Source of the DNA: Denitrificimonas caeni DSM 24390
GTDB lineage: Bacteria > Pseudomonadota > Gammaproteobacteria > Pseudomonadales > Pseudomonadaceae
Assembly (NCBI RefSeq): GCF_000421765.1
Contig: NZ_ATXQ01000008.1
Location: 1 to 64,000, forward strand
Direction of reading: 5' to 3'
Length of the DNA stretch: 64,000 nucleotides
In this document: piece after piece, positions 9,250 to 19,343 of the stretch
How positions within the stretch are numbered: position 1 is the stretch's first letter
How the letters are laid out: each line of letters opens with the position of its first letter
The notes under the pieces: generated by a model
Told to the model about the DNA's origin: nothing
The model's database searches: none
Seen by the model: only the letters and a program-made list of their open reading frames with translations
Position numbers and translations under genes: made by a program

Positions 9250-9271
9250 ATGCTTGCTTAGGTGAATAAAA

Positions 9272-9297
9272 AGCCGCGATTGATTCGCGGTTTTTTT
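9272..9297 (+). terminator. Rho-independent terminator of htpG
   Basis: CCGCGA-TTGAT-TCGCGG is followed by seven T residues, 23 bases after the htpG stop. Confidence 0.92.
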
Positions 9298-9440
9298 ATG
9301 CTCCATAGAACGTGGCGTACGGTACATATTGTCAGCCAGTGTGACTTAAGCATTGCACTGCTGGGACGAAAGCCTTTGTACATTGTCCCCAGTGCTTTAG
9401 ACTTGTGCGCCTAATTTGAAGTTTAAGCTAAAGGACTCTC

Positions 9441-10781
9441 ATGAATACCTCTCCAGCGACATCAGTCAACTTTAGTCGGCGTGATGTATTTGCACTGGGC
9501 TTTATGACGTTTGCTCTGTTTTTGGGCGCTGGTAATATCATCTTTCCTGCCGAGTCTGGTTTGCAGGCGGGCGATTCCGTCTGGCGTGCAGCCATCGGTT
9601 TTTTGCTGACTGGAGTTGGTTTGCCACTATTGACTGTTGTCGCGTTGGCGCGCGTTGGCGGTGGTTTAACAGCATTGACCCAGCCTTTGGGGAAGGCCGC
9701 CGGCACTGTGCTGGCCGTAGCCGTGTATTTAGCGATTGGACCTTTTTTTGCCACACCGCGAACCGCTGTGGTGTCCTATGAAATTGGGGTCGTGCCTTTC
9801 TTCGGTAACAGTGACTCTGGGTTGCTAATCTACTCAACGGCCTATTTTGCCTTGGTCCTGTATTTATCGATTACGCCGAATAAGATTATTGATCGCATCG
9901 GCACCTTGATTACGCCGGTGCTATTGCTGGCTTTAGCAATTCTTGGCGGCGCTGCCTTTTTAAAACCCGCAGGTTCGGTTGGTGAGGCGCTGGCCTTGTA
10001 TCAGCAGGAAGCTTTTTTACAAGGTTTTCTACATGGTTATCTGACTATGGATGCGCTGGGAGCTTTAGCCTTTGGCGTCGTGATTGCCAGTGCGCTGCGC
10101 AGTAAAGGCGTGCAAGCTGAGCGCCTGATTACGCGTTACTCGATCTATGCGGGTTTGATTGCAGCAGTGGGGCTGTCTGCGGTGTATTTATCGCTGTTTT
10201 ATCTGGGCGCAACCAGCCAAGGGATTGCCAGTGAAGCGCAAAATGGTGGACAAGTTTTAGCCTTGTATGTGCAGCATGTGTTTGGCCCAGTGGGTAATCT
10301 GCTATTGGCTGTGGTAATCGGTTTGGCTTGTTTGACCACTGCAGTGGGTTTGCTAGTGGCTTGCGGTGAGTTTTTTAGTGAACGCATGAATATCGCTTAC
10401 AAGTATGTGGTGATCTTTTTTGTTTTATTCAGTTGGGTGGTGTCGAATCAAGGTTTAGATCAACTGATTAAAGTGTCGATACCGGTATTGACTGGTTTGT
10501 ATCCGCTGGCGATTGTGTTGGTGGTGTTGAGTCTGCTGGATCGCTGTTGGCGCTCCAGTCAGTTGGTTTTTCGCGGCACCATGTTGGTTACTTTAGTTTT
10601 TGGAGTGATGGATGGTTTGGCCGCGGCTGGGTTTTCAGCCTGGGTGCCTGAGTTGTTTAACCGATTGCCCTTAGCTGAGCAGCAAATGGGTTGGTTGGTG
10701 CCGGCTATTGTGGTTATGTTGAGTTTGGCAGTTTTCGATCGCTACCGTTCCAATCATCACGCTTTGCCTGAACAGCAGTAA
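9441..10781 (+). CDS. brnQ: Branched-chain amino acid carrier BrnQ
   Basis: This is a 446-residue inner-membrane symporter of the LIVCS family, importing leucine, isoleucine and valine with Na+ or H+. The conserved N-terminal signature F-A-L-F-L-G-A-G-N-I-I-F-P is present at about 25-40. About twelve hydrophobic segments follow, and the length is typical. An AAGGA ribosome site lies seven bases before the ATG. It is a single gene: htpG upstream ends at a strong terminator, and a shared hairpin separates brnQ from the convergent photolyase gene. Confidence 0.95.
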   Translation: MNTSPATSVNFSRRDVFALGFMTFALFLGAGNIIFPAESGLQAGDSVWRAAIGFLLTGVGLPLLTVVALARVGGGLTALTQPLGKAAGTVLAVAVYLAIGPFFATPRTAVVSYEIGVVPFFGNSDSGLLIYSTAYFALVLYLSITPNKIIDRIGTLITPVLLLALAILGGAAFLKPAGSVGEALALYQQEAFLQGFLHGYLTMDALGALAFGVVIASALRSKGVQAERLITRYSIYAGLIAAVGLSAVYLSLFYLGATSQGIASEAQNGGQVLALYVQHVFGPVGNLLLAVVIGLACLTTAVGLLVACGEFFSERMNIAYKYVVIFFVLFSWVVSNQGLDQLIKVSIPVLTGLYPLAIVLVVLSLLDRCWRSSQLVFRGTMLVTLVFGVMDGLAAAGFSAWVPELFNRLPLAEQQMGWLVPAIVVMLSLAVFDRYRSNHHALPEQQ

Positions 10782-10800
10782 GATAACTGACAATGAAAAT

Positions 10801-10830
10801 GGCCTGCAGCAACTTCAATTGATGCAGGCC
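10801..10830 (-). terminator. Terminator hairpin between convergent brnQ and phr
   Basis: GGCCTGCA and TGCAGGCC pair across a 14-base loop. On the minus strand the stem is followed by ATTTTC, so it mainly suits phr, but it lies between both stops. Confidence 0.65.
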
Positions 10831-10841
10831 AACTGGCTTGG

Positions 10842-12302
10842 TCAGTTGATGTCTGGCAAATTTTTAAAGGCACTTAAAGCGCGCTGACGACTGGCAGATA
10901 AATCAACAATAGGCTTGGGGTAATCTGCTGTACCAAACAAACCTGTAAGCAGTTTTGGCTGGTGAATTTCTTTATCGCTCAGATGCTTGAGTTCAGGAAT
11001 CCACTGCCGAATAAAAGTGCCCTTAGGGTCAAATCTCTGCGATTGACTGACGGGGTTAAAGATACGGAAATAAGGCACTGCATCAGTGCCTGTTGAGGCG
11101 CTCCATTGCCAGCCACCGTTATTCGCGGCTAAGTCGCCATCGATTAAATGCTGCATAAAGAAGCGCTCGCCTTCGCGCCAATCAATCAATAAGTTCTTAG
11201 TTAAAAACATTGCCACAACCATGCGCAAGCGATTGTGCATCCAGCCTGTGGCCAGCAATTGGCGCATGGCGGCATCTATAATTGGAAAGCCAGTGCGACC
11301 TTGCTGCCAGGCCAGTAAATCTTTAGGCGAATGACGCCAAGCTAAAAACTCAGTCTCAGGCTTAAAAGCACGGCTGCGCGATACTTTTGGATAGCCGACT
11401 AAAATATGTTTATAAAACTCGCGCCAGAGCAGTTCGTTAATCCAAGTCACCACGCCGGGTTTACCTGAATCAAACTCACCTTGGTTGGCTGCTAGTGCGG
11501 CATGCAAGCATTGGCGAACCGAAATAACTCCGGCTGCTAAATAAGCTGACAATTGGCTGGTGCCGGGTAGGGCGGGGATGTCACGCTCATCTAAATAGTC
11601 ATCAATAGCCTGTTCAGCAAATGTCTGTAGGCGGTGCTGCGCGGCCTGTTCACCGGCAGGCCAGAGTGCTTGCACACTCGGATCAGTTGCAGCAAAACCA
11701 GCGACAGCGTTAGGGATAGCATCACTGGCAATATCCAGAGCGGCTTGCGCTTTAGGTGTAGCTATTGTCTCTGGTAAATAACCATATAAACGTTGGTAGC
11801 AGATTTTTTTAAATTGACTAAACACTTTGAAATAAGTGCCTGTTTGCGTCAGCACGCTGCCGGGTTTAAACAGCAGTTGGTCAAAGTGATTATGAAATAA
11901 AATACCTTGGTCAACCAGAAGAGCGCCGACGGCGAGGTCGCGCTGGCTTTCATGGATACCGTATTCAGTATTGACCTGTACGGCGCTGATATTCAATTGC
12001 TGACAAAGCTCGGCAATCACCTCGGGAGCCTGCTGCCACTCAGCGGCATAGCGGATCAATAGCGGTACATTCAGTGTGGCGAGGCTTTCTTCTAGTTCAA
12101 CAAGATTACGCAGCCAAAAATCTACTTTGCAGGCTGCATCATCGTGGGCTAGCCATTGCTCCGGACTGAGCAGAAAAACTGCCACAGTTGGACCCGCCTG
12201 TAATGCAGCAGCTAGGGCGGTATTATCCTGTATGCGTAAATCATTACGCAGCCACAGGAGTTGTCGTGGCACGGACTTTTCTACAACGTTAGATGTGCTC
12301 AT
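10842..12302 (-). CDS. phrB: Deoxyribodipyrimidine photolyase
   Basis: This is a class I CPD photolyase/cryptochrome-family flavoprotein that repairs cyclobutane pyrimidine dimers with blue light. The 486 residues contain the N-terminal Rossmann antenna domain (L-L-W-L-R-N-D-L-R start) and a C-terminal FAD domain with W-R-E-F-Y-K-H, M-R-Q-L-L-A-T-G-W-M-H-N-R and N-G-G-W-Q-W-S-A-S-T-G-T-D-A. The last two include the conserved FAD and lesion-site residues. Its ATG overlaps the stop of the upstream ybgA-like gene by four bases, so the two are an operon. In many pseudomonads a MerR-type regulator gene sits nearby; none is between these genes here. Confidence 0.96.
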   Translation of the reverse strand: MSTSNVVEKSVPRQLLWLRNDLRIQDNTALAAALQAGPTVAVFLLSPEQWLAHDDAACKVDFWLRNLVELEESLATLNVPLLIRYAAEWQQAPEVIAELCQQLNISAVQVNTEYGIHESQRDLAVGALLVDQGILFHNHFDQLLFKPGSVLTQTGTYFKVFSQFKKICYQRLYGYLPETIATPKAQAALDIASDAIPNAVAGFAATDPSVQALWPAGEQAAQHRLQTFAEQAIDDYLDERDIPALPGTSQLSAYLAAGVISVRQCLHAALAANQGEFDSGKPGVVTWINELLWREFYKHILVGYPKVSRSRAFKPETEFLAWRHSPKDLLAWQQGRTGFPIIDAAMRQLLATGWMHNRLRMVVAMFLTKNLLIDWREGERFFMQHLIDGDLAANNGGWQWSASTGTDAVPYFRIFNPVSQSQRFDPKGTFIRQWIPELKHLSDKEIHQPKLLTGLFGTADYPKPIVDLSASRQRALSAFKNLPDIN

Positions 12303-13258
12303 ATAGCGTTCCGCAAGCTGAGATTCTCGGGGTGCGGCTGCAGATACACTTGTCCTGCAATGTAATGATCAGGATGCCTTTTAAAGTGATGCTTGAGCAG
12401 GGTCAAGGGCACAATTAATGGCACGATGCCGCTGCGGTATTGGCTGATCAGTGTTTGTAATTCTTGACGTTCATCTGCAGCCAATGAGCGTTTAATGTAA
12501 CCACTGATATGCTGCAGTACATTGGTATGTGAGCCACGATTAGCAATTTTTTTCAGTGCCGACATAAATTTACTAAAGTACTGGGTTGCTAAAATACCTA
12601 GGCGTAGCTGATGGTTGCTGGCCAGTAAGCGGCCTAGTGCCGAGCAGTCAGCGGGACTGTTGGCCATCAGTTGATATTTATAGCGGGCATGGAAGTCGTA
12701 GAGTTTCTTACGCGTTAAACCGCTGCTTAATAGTTGTTGCCACTGTGCATAAGCAAACACTCGGGTAATAAAGTTTTCCCGTAGCACCGGATCATTTAAG
12801 CGGCCGTCTTCTTCGACAGGTAAATTGGGTTGTGCGAGCATCAAAGCTGCGGCAAACAAACCAACGCCACCGTGCTCAGCAGTGTGCCCGCTGTATTGAT
12901 AGACCTTGACGCGCTCCATGCCACAGGAGGGCGATTTTTGCATCAGGATAAAGCCACTCAGATCGGTCAGTTCGGCAGCGGTACGTTGCCCGTAAGCGGT
13001 TAATGCATCAGTCACATCAAGCTCTGCGTTGACTGTGCCCACTGCACGCGGATTACTCGTCTCGCCAACTAGACGGATCGGCTCGCGTGGCGTGCCAAGA
13101 CCTATGGCTTGCTCTGGGCACACAGACACATAAGTAAAGTATTGACTGAGTACGTCTTTACATAGATGGGATTGTTTATGACCGCCATTAAAGCGTACAG
13201 GTGCGCCTAGCAAACATGCGCTAATGCCAACTTTAATTAGGTTATCTGGACTGCTCAT
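12299..13258 (-). CDS. DUF523-DUF1722 protein (YbgA-like)
   Basis: This 319-residue protein fuses two families. The N-terminal DUF523 domain (about 1-160) has I-S-A-C-L-L-G-x-x-V-R-F-N-G-G-H-K and K-S-P-S-C-G, conserved Cys-containing motifs. The C-terminal DUF1722/YbgA domain (about 180-310) includes H-x-R-Y-K-Y and a G-Y-I-K-R motif. The biochemical role is not established. YbgA-type genes are repeatedly found beside photolyase genes, which suggests a light-stress or DNA-damage link; here the coupling is tight (ATGA overlap with phr). The gene is preceded by a 42-bp palindrome that likely regulates the operon. Confidence 0.9.
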   Translation of the reverse strand: MSSPDNLIKVGISACLLGAPVRFNGGHKQSHLCKDVLSQYFTYVSVCPEQAIGLGTPREPIRLVGETSNPRAVGTVNAELDVTDALTAYGQRTAAELTDLSGFILMQKSPSCGMERVKVYQYSGHTAEHGGVGLFAAALMLAQPNLPVEEDGRLNDPVLRENFITRVFAYAQWQQLLSSGLTRKKLYDFHARYKYQLMANSPADCSALGRLLASNHQLRLGILATQYFSKFMSALKKIANRGSHTNVLQHISGYIKRSLAADERQELQTLISQYRSGIVPLIVPLTLLKHHFKRHPDHYIAGQVYLQPHPENLSLRNAI

Positions 13259-13286
13259 AATAGGACTTTATAGGCTGTTGAATATG

Positions 13287-13315
13287 CCTATAAGAATATA
13301 GCTATAGTTGTACAA
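13287..13315 (-). promoter_or_regulatory. Candidate sigma-70 promoter for ybgA-phr
   Basis: On the minus strand TTGTAC (13315-13310) and TATAGG (13292-13287) are separated by 17 bases, about 30 bases upstream of the ybgA-like start. The -35 hexamer lies inside the left arm of the palindrome, so a bound regulator would block it. Confidence 0.4.
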
Positions 13316-13341
13316 GTCAAATGCTTTGTACAACTATAGCT
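13300..13341. promoter_or_regulatory. Perfect 16-bp inverted repeat, candidate LitR/MerR-type light operator
   Basis: The arms AGCTATAGTTGTACAA (13300-13315) and its exact complement (13326-13341) flank a 10-base spacer. Within them TGTACA (13309-13314) and TGTACA (13327-13332) are exactly 12 bases apart. I recall a T(G/A)TACA-N12-TGTA(C/T)A consensus for class II LitR regulators of light-induced photolyase genes in Pseudomonas, and this fits. There is no U-run on either side, so a terminator for the upstream DUF481 gene is less likely. Confidence 0.7.
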
Positions 13342-13436
13342 TCTTGAAACGATCTGAACAGAGTGTTTTCGGAGGCCTAATCTTCAGTGCCACGCAGTTG
13401 TTTTGCTGTATGGCACTCTTTCAAGTAAGGCAATGG

Positions 13437-14444
13437 TTACCAGCCAACCCCGAAACCAATCAAATAACGACGATCATTGAGGTCACCGTATTGACTGGAT
13501 ACTTTATTCCACTCAGCTTTTAAGGTGATTGCTGCCCAACTGTTGACCTTGTAACGCAGCCCCGCTTCGCTATCTAAAACGTAATCAATGCTACTAATAA
13601 AAGGCACGCCTACTTCACCTTGGGTGTACAGTTCAAAGCTTTTGCCATGGACGTAGCGATTATAATCCCAGGAAAAGGTGCTGGAGTTAAAGCTTTGTTG
13701 TTCACCAGAATCAAAGAGAAATTTATTATGATTAATTAGACTTGATACAGAAAAGGCGCCTAGCTCATTATCCCAGAATTGATAACCTGGACCGGTACCA
13801 TAGGTGTGCTGCCGACGAAGTTCTTCAAGATGGTCGTTGGTATATTTAACTTTGTTTTTCCAGAACCATTTCTCAGTAATAAAGCGATCGAGCGCATAGC
13901 TGGCTTCAAAACGTTCAGTTTTTTTAGCATTATTTTTGGTTTCGTAATCATACTCAGTATCCAGCTTATGTCGCCACAGACCGTGACGAAGCTCAGAGCT
14001 CACGTCAAGGTCATAATCTTTGACATCATTTTCTTTTTTCTTGTAGTCGGCAGAAAAGCTGATATTACCTTTCCAGCGTAAGTCTTCGATGATTGGCTTG
14101 GGTTTCATTAATTGTTGGATGTCCGTTAGCGCAATCGTTTTTGGTGTTTCACCATTGATTAACGTGACACTGCCTTCAGGAGCTGGACGTAATGCTTTAC
14201 TGCTTTGAGTGGTAAAGGTATCCAGTTTAACCAATAAAGGTTGGTCGGTTTCTAGTGTGGCAATTTTCTTGATATTTAAAGTGATTGTGTCAGCATAATC
14301 AGTCTCTAATAGCAGTTTCCCACTGTCTAGGAGTAGGATACGCCCTGTCATTCGGTCGCCGTTTTTTAACCATACGGTATCGGCATATGCACCGAGAGAA
14401 AAAGTTAAGCTGATGAGTAAAGCAAACAAAGAAATATGACGCAT
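13437..14444 (-). CDS. DUF481 (YdiY-like) outer-membrane protein
   Basis: This 335-residue protein has a type I signal peptide (start MRHISLFALLISLTFSLGAYA, cleavage near AYA-D). An N-terminal segment of about 100 residues follows, with V-W-L-K-N-G-D-R-M-T-G-R, the typical opening of DUF481/YdiY proteins. The rest is rich in alternating aromatic beta strands (Y-D-Y-E-T, F-S-W-D-Y-N-R-Y) and ends in G-F-G-V-G-W, a terminal aromatic as in outer-membrane barrels. The ATG at 14444 is chosen since the signal peptide begins there; the frame is open to 14606. It is divergent from the alkyltransferase-like gene with about 96 bases between. The function of the family is unknown. Confidence 0.88.
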   Translation of the reverse strand: MRHISLFALLISLTFSLGAYADTVWLKNGDRMTGRILLLDSGKLLLETDYADTITLNIKKIATLETDQPLLVKLDTFTTQSSKALRPAPEGSVTLINGETPKTIALTDIQQLMKPKPIIEDLRWKGNISFSADYKKKENDVKDYDLDVSSELRHGLWRHKLDTEYDYETKNNAKKTERFEASYALDRFITEKWFWKNKVKYTNDHLEELRRQHTYGTGPGYQFWDNELGAFSVSSLINHNKFLFDSGEQQSFNSSTFSWDYNRYVHGKSFELYTQGEVGVPFISSIDYVLDSEAGLRYKVNSWAAITLKAEWNKVSSQYGDLNDRRYLIGFGVGW

Positions 14445-14540
14445 GATGACAAGCTCAAAGTAAGGGAGTCGAGGTATATTTAGGGTGCGCAGTTTACAGC
14501 CATGCAGTAACAGACTCATAGCGCTAAATAGGGTTCCGTA

Positions 14541-14891
14541 TTGAATATAGATAATCAGCAGCAAAGACGGATCATCCTGTATATGTTGCTGTCCAACATC
14601 CCGCAAGGTCGTTTAACAACCTATGGGCAATTGGCAAAACTGATGGGCTACCCCGGTGCTGCACGTTGGGTAGGGCGTACTCTTAGCCAATTGCCAGAAG
14701 ATACGCAGTTGCCTTGGCATCGAGTCATTGCTGCGGGTGGTCGTTTAAGCTTGCCGGCCAATACCCCAGCAGGCGATGAGCAACGACAACGTTTGCGCAG
14801 TGAGGGGATCTTCGTACAGGGCGACCGTGTTAAATTACGTGATTATGAATGGCAGCCTAATGCTGTTAGCCAGAACAAGGTATGTTTTTAA
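14541..14891 (+). CDS. Alkyltransferase-like protein (ATL/YbaZ family)
   Basis: This 116-residue protein matches the DNA-binding C-terminal domain of Ada/MGMT: I-P-x-G-R-L-T-T-Y-G-Q-L-A at 20-32 and R-W-V-G-R-T-L at 42-48. At the active-site motif it has P-W-H-R-V in place of P-C-H-R-V, so the acceptor Cys is replaced by Trp. That is the defining feature of ATL proteins, which bind O6-alkylguanine and hand lesions to nucleotide excision repair instead of repairing them. The start appears to be TTG at 14541; the next ATG (14583) would remove part of the domain. It lies 17 bases upstream of ampG and is probably cotranscribed. Confidence 0.9.
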   Translation: MNIDNQQQRRIILYMLLSNIPQGRLTTYGQLAKLMGYPGAARWVGRTLSQLPEDTQLPWHRVIAAGGRLSLPANTPAGDEQRQRLRSEGIFVQGDRVKLRDYEWQPNAVSQNKVCF

Positions 14892-14908
14892 GATGAAATT
14901 TGTAAAAT

Positions 14909-16444
14909 ATGTCTGATAACAGTTGGCGTACAGCGCTACAGGCTTATTCCAACCCAGCAGCCTTAGCCCTGTTGTTATTAGGCTTTGCTGCCGGCTTACC
15001 TTATATGCTGGTTTTCTCTACCTTGTCGGTATGGTTGCGTGAGGCTGGAGTAGCTCGCGAAACCATTGGCTATGCTAGTCTGATTGGTCTTGCTTATGCA
15101 TTCAAATGGGTTTGGTCTCCGCTGCTTGATCAATGGCGTTTACCTCTCTTAGGGCGCTTAGGCCGTCGCCGTTCTTGGTTGGTGTTCTCGCAAGTATTGG
15201 TGGCTATTGGTCTTGCTGGCATGGCGCTGAGTAATCCGCAAAGTCATCTGGCCGTATTAATTGCCTTGGCCGTGTTGGTTGCGTTTGCTTCCGCAACGCA
15301 AGACATCGCCGTCGATGCCTATCGTTTAGAAATTGTGGATAACAGCCGTCAAGCCGCGCTGGCAGCCAGTTATATGGCGGGTTATCGTGTTGCAGCACTG
15401 TTAGCCACCGCTGGCGCTTTGTATTTTGCTGAGTGGTTTGGTTCAACCGGCGTGCAATACCGACATGCAGCCTGGGCTAGCACCTACTTATTGTTTGCTT
15501 TGCTAATGCTGCCTGGTTTGTTGACCACGTTATGGATGAAAGAGCCGCAAGTGGCTCTACAAGCAGAAGATGCAGTCAACCGCTACAAGCTGAGTCATCA
15601 ATTGATCTCAGTTGTTGTGTTGATGGTGCTGTTGGTTTCGGTGCCAGCAATGATGACGCAGTTCTACCAAACTGACTTTCAATCGTTAGTTTCTGGGCAG
15701 TCGGGACTTGATGATCTATTTTACAGTGATCGTGCATTTTTACGCGCCTTGCTTTATACCATTTTGACGTTGTTCTGTTTGTCCACGATTGGCCGTAAAG
15801 GACTGGCTCCGGTACTCACGCCGGTCAGTGACTTTGTTGTGCGCTATCGTTGGCAGGCGCTGTTGTTGCTTGGTTTAGTCGCCACCTATCGTATGTCGGA
15901 TACAGTGATGGGCGTAATGGCCAACGTGTTTTATATCGATCAGGGTTTCAGTAAAGATCAGATTGCTGGGGTCAGTAAGGTCTTTGGCTTGATAATGACC
16001 TTGTTGGGTGCCGGTATCGGCGGTTTGCTGATTGTGCGTTTTGGCATCATGCCGATTTTATTAATAGGTGGTGTTACTTCTGCGGCGACCAACTTAATGT
16101 TTGTGATGCTCGCGGGAATGGGCGCTGATTTGAATATGTTGATCGTCACTATTTCGTGCGACAACTTCAGTGCAGGTCTAGCTACGGCAGCCTTTGTCGC
16201 TTATCTATCGAGTCTGACCAACCTTAGGTTTTCCGCCACTCAATACGCCTTGCTGAGTTCAATTATGTTGCTGCTGCCGCGTCTGATTGGTGGTTACTCT
16301 GGCGTGCTGGTGGATAAGTTTGGCTATGAACAGTTCTTTCTAATAACGGCTCTGCTTGGTGTACCTACACTTATTTTGATTGTGTGGCAGTGGCGTAACG
16401 ATCGGCGTAAAGCGAGGTTTGCTGAGATAGATTCAGAAAGTTAA
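14909..16444 (+). CDS. ampG: AmpG-family muropeptide permease
   Basis: This 511-residue major-facilitator protein resembles AmpG, the inner-membrane permease importing anhydromuropeptides released by lytic transglycosylases for cell-wall recycling. The N-terminal region G-F-A-A-G-L-P-Y-M-L-V-F-S-T-L-S-V-W-L and the loop P-L-L-G-R-L-G-R-R-R-S-W are characteristic, as is D-I-A-V-D-A-Y-R. It has about 12-14 hydrophobic segments, with an extra loop near 220-250. Only 17 bases separate it from the ATL gene. A lytic transglycosylase in the same window (23.6-24.8 kb) is a plausible source of its substrate. Confidence 0.92.
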   Translation: MSDNSWRTALQAYSNPAALALLLLGFAAGLPYMLVFSTLSVWLREAGVARETIGYASLIGLAYAFKWVWSPLLDQWRLPLLGRLGRRRSWLVFSQVLVAIGLAGMALSNPQSHLAVLIALAVLVAFASATQDIAVDAYRLEIVDNSRQAALAASYMAGYRVAALLATAGALYFAEWFGSTGVQYRHAAWASTYLLFALLMLPGLLTTLWMKEPQVALQAEDAVNRYKLSHQLISVVVLMVLLVSVPAMMTQFYQTDFQSLVSGQSGLDDLFYSDRAFLRALLYTILTLFCLSTIGRKGLAPVLTPVSDFVVRYRWQALLLLGLVATYRMSDTVMGVMANVFYIDQGFSKDQIAGVSKVFGLIMTLLGAGIGGLLIVRFGIMPILLIGGVTSAATNLMFVMLAGMGADLNMLIVTISCDNFSAGLATAAFVAYLSSLTNLRFSATQYALLSSIMLLLPRLIGGYSGVLVDKFGYEQFFLITALLGVPTLILIVWQWRNDRRKARFAEIDSES

Positions 16445-16548
16445 CTGGGTTTTGAGGTATTTTGTTACACAGTGCAAAACATGCTGCCCTTGAGATTTTG
16501 CTGTGGTGGGCGCATTAATTAAATATCGATATTGTTAAGGTGTACCTG

Positions 16549-17019
16549 ATGCGTGTTTTTTTCTTATTGTTTTTAGTCTTTCCGTTGCTTGAGCTCTTTG
16601 TCATGATTCGTGTGGGTTCCAGCATTGGAGCCGCCGCAACTTTATTACTGGTCTTGGCCAGTGGTGTTTTGGGTGTTTTGTGTATCCGTCTGGCTGGCTT
16701 GACCACAGCATTAAATGTGCGTCAACGCATGGCGCAGGGCGAGGTGCCTAACCGTGAAATGCTCAATGGTTTATTGTTGGTCGTGGCAGGTGGTTTGTTA
16801 TTTTTGCCAGGCTTTATCAGTGATGTTATCGGCCTTATTGGTCTGCTACCGATGACGCGCTCTTGGTTGATTAAACGTATTGCTTTGCATATGACCCAAG
16901 GCGCAGGGCAAACGGCAGGATTTTATTCCGCTAAACAGACCTACAGCCAGCACAGTAAGGAAGCGCAGCGTACGCAAGTGCAGATTATTGAAGGCGAATT
17001 CGAGCGCAAAGATCCTTAA
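16549..17019 (+). CDS. fxsA: FxsA-family membrane protein
   Basis: This 156-residue protein starts MRVFFLLFLVFPLLELFVMI; the F-P-L-L-E pattern typifies FxsA. The L-L-x-L-P-G-F-I-S-D-V-I-G motif at about 86-100 is the other conserved block. Three or so transmembrane segments are followed by a short charged cytoplasmic tail. In E. coli FxsA overproduction counteracts F-plasmid exclusion of phage T7; its normal role is unclear. The ATG at 16549 follows AAGG at eight bases; a GTG at 16540 is less likely. It lies immediately upstream of the groES promoter, a neighbourhood also seen in other gammaproteobacteria. Confidence 0.9.
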   Translation: MRVFFLLFLVFPLLELFVMIRVGSSIGAAATLLLVLASGVLGVLCIRLAGLTTALNVRQRMAQGEVPNREMLNGLLLVVAGGLLFLPGFISDVIGLIGLLPMTRSWLIKRIALHMTQGAGQTAGFYSAKQTYSQHSKEAQRTQVQIIEGEFERKDP

Positions 17020-17060
17020 ACTCTGTTGTCACGATATTGCTGAAAATTTCTTATCTAGGC

Positions 17061-17088
17061 CTTGAAATATTCAATCACGCCTCCATAT
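17061..17088 (+). promoter_or_regulatory. Sigma-32 heat-shock promoter of groESL
   Basis: CTTGAAA (17061-17067) and CTCCATAT (17081-17088) are separated by 13 bases, an excellent match to the RpoH consensus (CTTGAA, 13-15 bases, CCCCAT-T). It is located 143 bases before groES. No CIRCE-type inverted repeat (TTAGCACTC) was seen. Confidence 0.85.
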
Positions 17089-17230
17089 AGAAGACACCAA
17101 GAGATTCTGCATTAGCAGATCATCCTGCGTGCTGTGCATTTTGCCCAGTACGCCCCGGCTTGCCGGATCTAATAAACGTGCCGATGAGTATCATCGGTTG
17201 ATGTAACTAACCCGTTGGGAGAGATCGACA

Positions 17231-17524
17231 ATGAAGCTTCGTCCTCTGCATGACCGTGTGGTAATCCGCCGCAGCGAAGAAGAAACAAAAACCGCTGGTG
17301 GCATTGTGCTGCCGGGTTCAGCAGCTGAAAAACCAAACCAAGGCGAAATTGTTGCCGTTGGCACTGGTCGTGTTTTAGACAATGGTGATGTGCGTGCACT
17401 CGCTGTAAAAGTCGGTGATAAAGTTGTATTTGGCCCTTATTCCGGCAGCAACGCTATCAAAGTTGATGGCGAAGAGTTGTTGGTAATGAACGAAAGCGAA
17501 ATTCTCGCGGTTGTCGAAGCTTAA
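17231..17524 (+). CDS. groES: Co-chaperonin GroES
   Basis: This 97-residue GroES forms the heptameric lid of the GroEL folding chamber. It starts [10 protein letters not shown], contains the mobile loop [10 protein letters not shown] and the conserved [12 protein letters not shown], and ends V-V-E-A. Length and sequence are normal. GGGAGA lies shortly before the ATG. It is the first gene of the groES-groEL operon behind a sigma-32 promoter. Confidence 0.99.
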   Translation: MKLRPLHDRVVIRRSEEETKTAGGIVLPGSAAEKPNQGEIVAVGTGRVLDNGDVRALAVKVGDKVVFGPYSGSNAIKVDGEELLVMNESEILAVVEA

Positions 17525-17557
17525 TTTATCCCCTTTGCGTAAATGACACAGAATTGA

Positions 17558-19207
<1,650 letters not shown>

Positions 19208-19241
19208 GGTTTTTTACCTTACTGTTTCGCTCTAAAGCATC

Positions 19242-19279
19242 AAAAAAACGGCTACCAAGTGATTGGTAGCCGTTTTTTA
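19242..19279 (+). terminator. Rho-independent terminator of groESL
   Basis: CGGCTACCA-AGTGAT-TGGTAGCCG is a perfect 9-bp stem with A-run and T-run flanks, so it may act in both directions, toward groEL and toward the convergent acyl-CoA hydrolase gene. A smaller AAGGT/ACCTT hairpin directly follows the groEL stop. Confidence 0.92.
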
Positions 19280-19343
19280 TTGGGTTAAATAAATCAATTA
19301 AAGAGACTTGTTCTGTGCAAAATACGGCTCTGAAAACGTATTT

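Noticed and set aside
13308-13523. 71-codon plus-strand frame starting inside the palindrome
   Set aside because: No ribosome site; it runs antisense into the DUF481 gene and shows no conserved pattern.
17020-17230. CIRCE operator for groESL
   Set aside because: No TTAGCACTC inverted repeat was found; the sigma-32 promoter is sufficient.
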